Below are positions 28,106 through 28,795 of a DNA stretch of 28,795 nt, in pieces. Below the pieces are notes generated by a model. It was not told where the DNA came from. It ran no database searches and saw only the letters and a list, made by a program, of their open reading frames with translations. Position 1 is the stretch's first letter; each line of letters opens with the position of its first letter. The stretch is from JAEDES01 sp964470055. GTDB taxonomy: Bacteria; Bacillota_I; Bacilli_A; RF39; UBA660. The translations under genes and the position numbers were made by a program. The DNA lies in NCBI GenBank assembly GCA_964470055.1, contig CAYXZZ010000014.1:1-28795 (forward strand), in the 5' to 3' direction.

Positions 28106-28795
28106 TTACACTTCTAAATTGTGTTCAGCAATAAACTTATCACGATCAATTCTTTGGAATAATGGACTAGGTTGTCCTAATTCATAAGAATTATCTTCCT
28201 TGTATGCATAAGTTTTATCATTATTATTGAGTTGACTTAAAATACTAGCACTAGCATCAGGCATAAATGCTTCTAACATAGAACCACATACTCTAATAGA
28301 TTCAAGTAAATTATATAAAACAGTCTCTAATCTATCTTGTTGTCCTTCTTCCTTAGCTAAAGCCCAAGGCATAGTATCATCAATATACTTATTAGATGCA
28401 CGTAAAACATTGAAAATTTCAGTCATAGCATCAGCAATTTGTAATTCATCCATCTTCGCAGTAACTAAAAAATCTAACTCATTAATACTATTAATAAATG
28501 CTTCATCTACTTCACCACTTACCTTCTTATTAGTCACTTTACCTTCAAAATATTTATTTCCCATTGAAATAGTTCTTTGAACTAAATTACCTAATACATT
28601 AGCAAGTTCTCCATTAATTCTCTCAATTAATAAATCATAAGTAATATTACCATCACTTGCGAAAGGAATTTCATGTAATAAGTAGAATCTAACTGCATCT
28701 ACTCCAAACTTATCAACTAAATCATCTGCATAAAGAACATTTCCTTTAGATTTACTCATCTTATCGCTGCTTGTTAATAACCAAGGATGTCCAAA
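28106..28795 (-). CDS. metG: methionyl-tRNA synthetase, 3' part (N terminus outside the window)
   Basis: The frame is open to the right edge, so only the last 229 codons are seen. The visible part starts FGHPWLLTSSDKMSKSKGN, including the KMSKS signature of class I synthetases. The C-terminal anticodon-binding domain follows (YLLHEIPFASDGNITYDLLIERINGELANVLGNLVQRTISM). It ends PSPLFQRIDRDKFIAEHNLEV, without the C-terminal tRNA-binding (EMAPII-like) domain present in B. subtilis MetS, so this is the short form. Confidence 0.95.
   Translation of the reverse strand, partial: FGHPWLLTSSDKMSKSKGNVLYADDLVDKFGVDAVRFYLLHEIPFASDGNITYDLLIERINGELANVLGNLVQRTISMGNKYFEGKVTNKKVSGEVDEAFINSINELDFLVTAKMDELQIADAMTEIFNVLRASNKYIDDTMPWALAKEEGQQDRLETVLYNLLESIRVCGSMLEAFMPDASASILSQLNNNDKTYAYKEDNSYELGQPSPLFQRIDRDKFIAEHNLEV

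Noticed and set aside
1..28795. tRNA, rRNA or CRISPR arrays
   Set aside because: No cloverleaf-like or rRNA-like segment and no regularly spaced repeats were seen by eye on either strand. A dedicated tRNA or covariance search was not run.

Overview
The window is about 28.8 kb of very AT-rich DNA. All genes but one lie on the minus strand. It looks like a low-GC Firmicute (class Bacilli) with a compact genome. Strong AGGAGG or GGTGA ribosome sites precede most genes. TGA is used as a stop (sigH, the RDD gene, yabG) and tryptophan is TGG, so the code is the standard bacterial one and not the Mycoplasma code. Order and content follow the region right of the Bacillus subtilis origin: metG, tatD, rsmA, yabG, veg, spoVG, yabP, yabQ, divIC, tilS, ftsH, dusB, lysS, clpC, cysS, mrnC, rlmB, sigH, secE, nusG, rplK, rplA. 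YabG, YabP, YabQ, SpoVG and SigH together suggest an endospore former or a recent descendant of one. The exact taxon cannot be told from this window.

Layout in the direction of transcription (high to low coordinates). (1) 28795-27058: 3' end of metG, an unlisted 57-residue membrane protein, and tatD. (2) 27007-25105: two paralogous membrane-anchored extracellular proteins followed by a SipW-type (Ser/His) signal peptidase, reminiscent of sipW/tasA matrix loci. (3) 25041-24241: rsmA, convergent with a plus-strand TetR regulator (23609-24172) that is divergent from an acyl-CoA synthetase (23460-21736). (4) 21651-19638: sporulation block yabG-veg-spoVG-yabP-yabQ. (5) divIC, then an intact IS3-family element (about 17740-19232) inserted between divIC and tilS. 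(6) tilS-ftsH, mscL, dusB-RDD-lysS. (7) A YfcC-like transporter with an odd charged loop, clpC, cysS. (8) mrnC-rlmB-sigH, a degenerate kinase-like membrane protein, secE-nusG, rplK-rplA.

Compared with B. subtilis many genes are absent from their usual places: ctsR/mcsA/mcsB before clpC, hpt between tilS and ftsH, rpmG before secE, yacP before sigH, rnmV before rsmA, spoIIE and others. Several intrinsic terminators overlap the stop codon of the gene they end. The most unusual points are the SipW/TasA-like locus, the pseudokinase between sigH and secE, a Rho_N/SAP-like tail on FtsH, a lysine-rich loop inserted in the YfcC-like carrier, symmetric divergent promoters at the TetR/acyl-CoA synthetase locus, and a possible hybrid promoter for tilS at the IS edge. 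All functional statements come from reading motifs and gene order. No database search was run.
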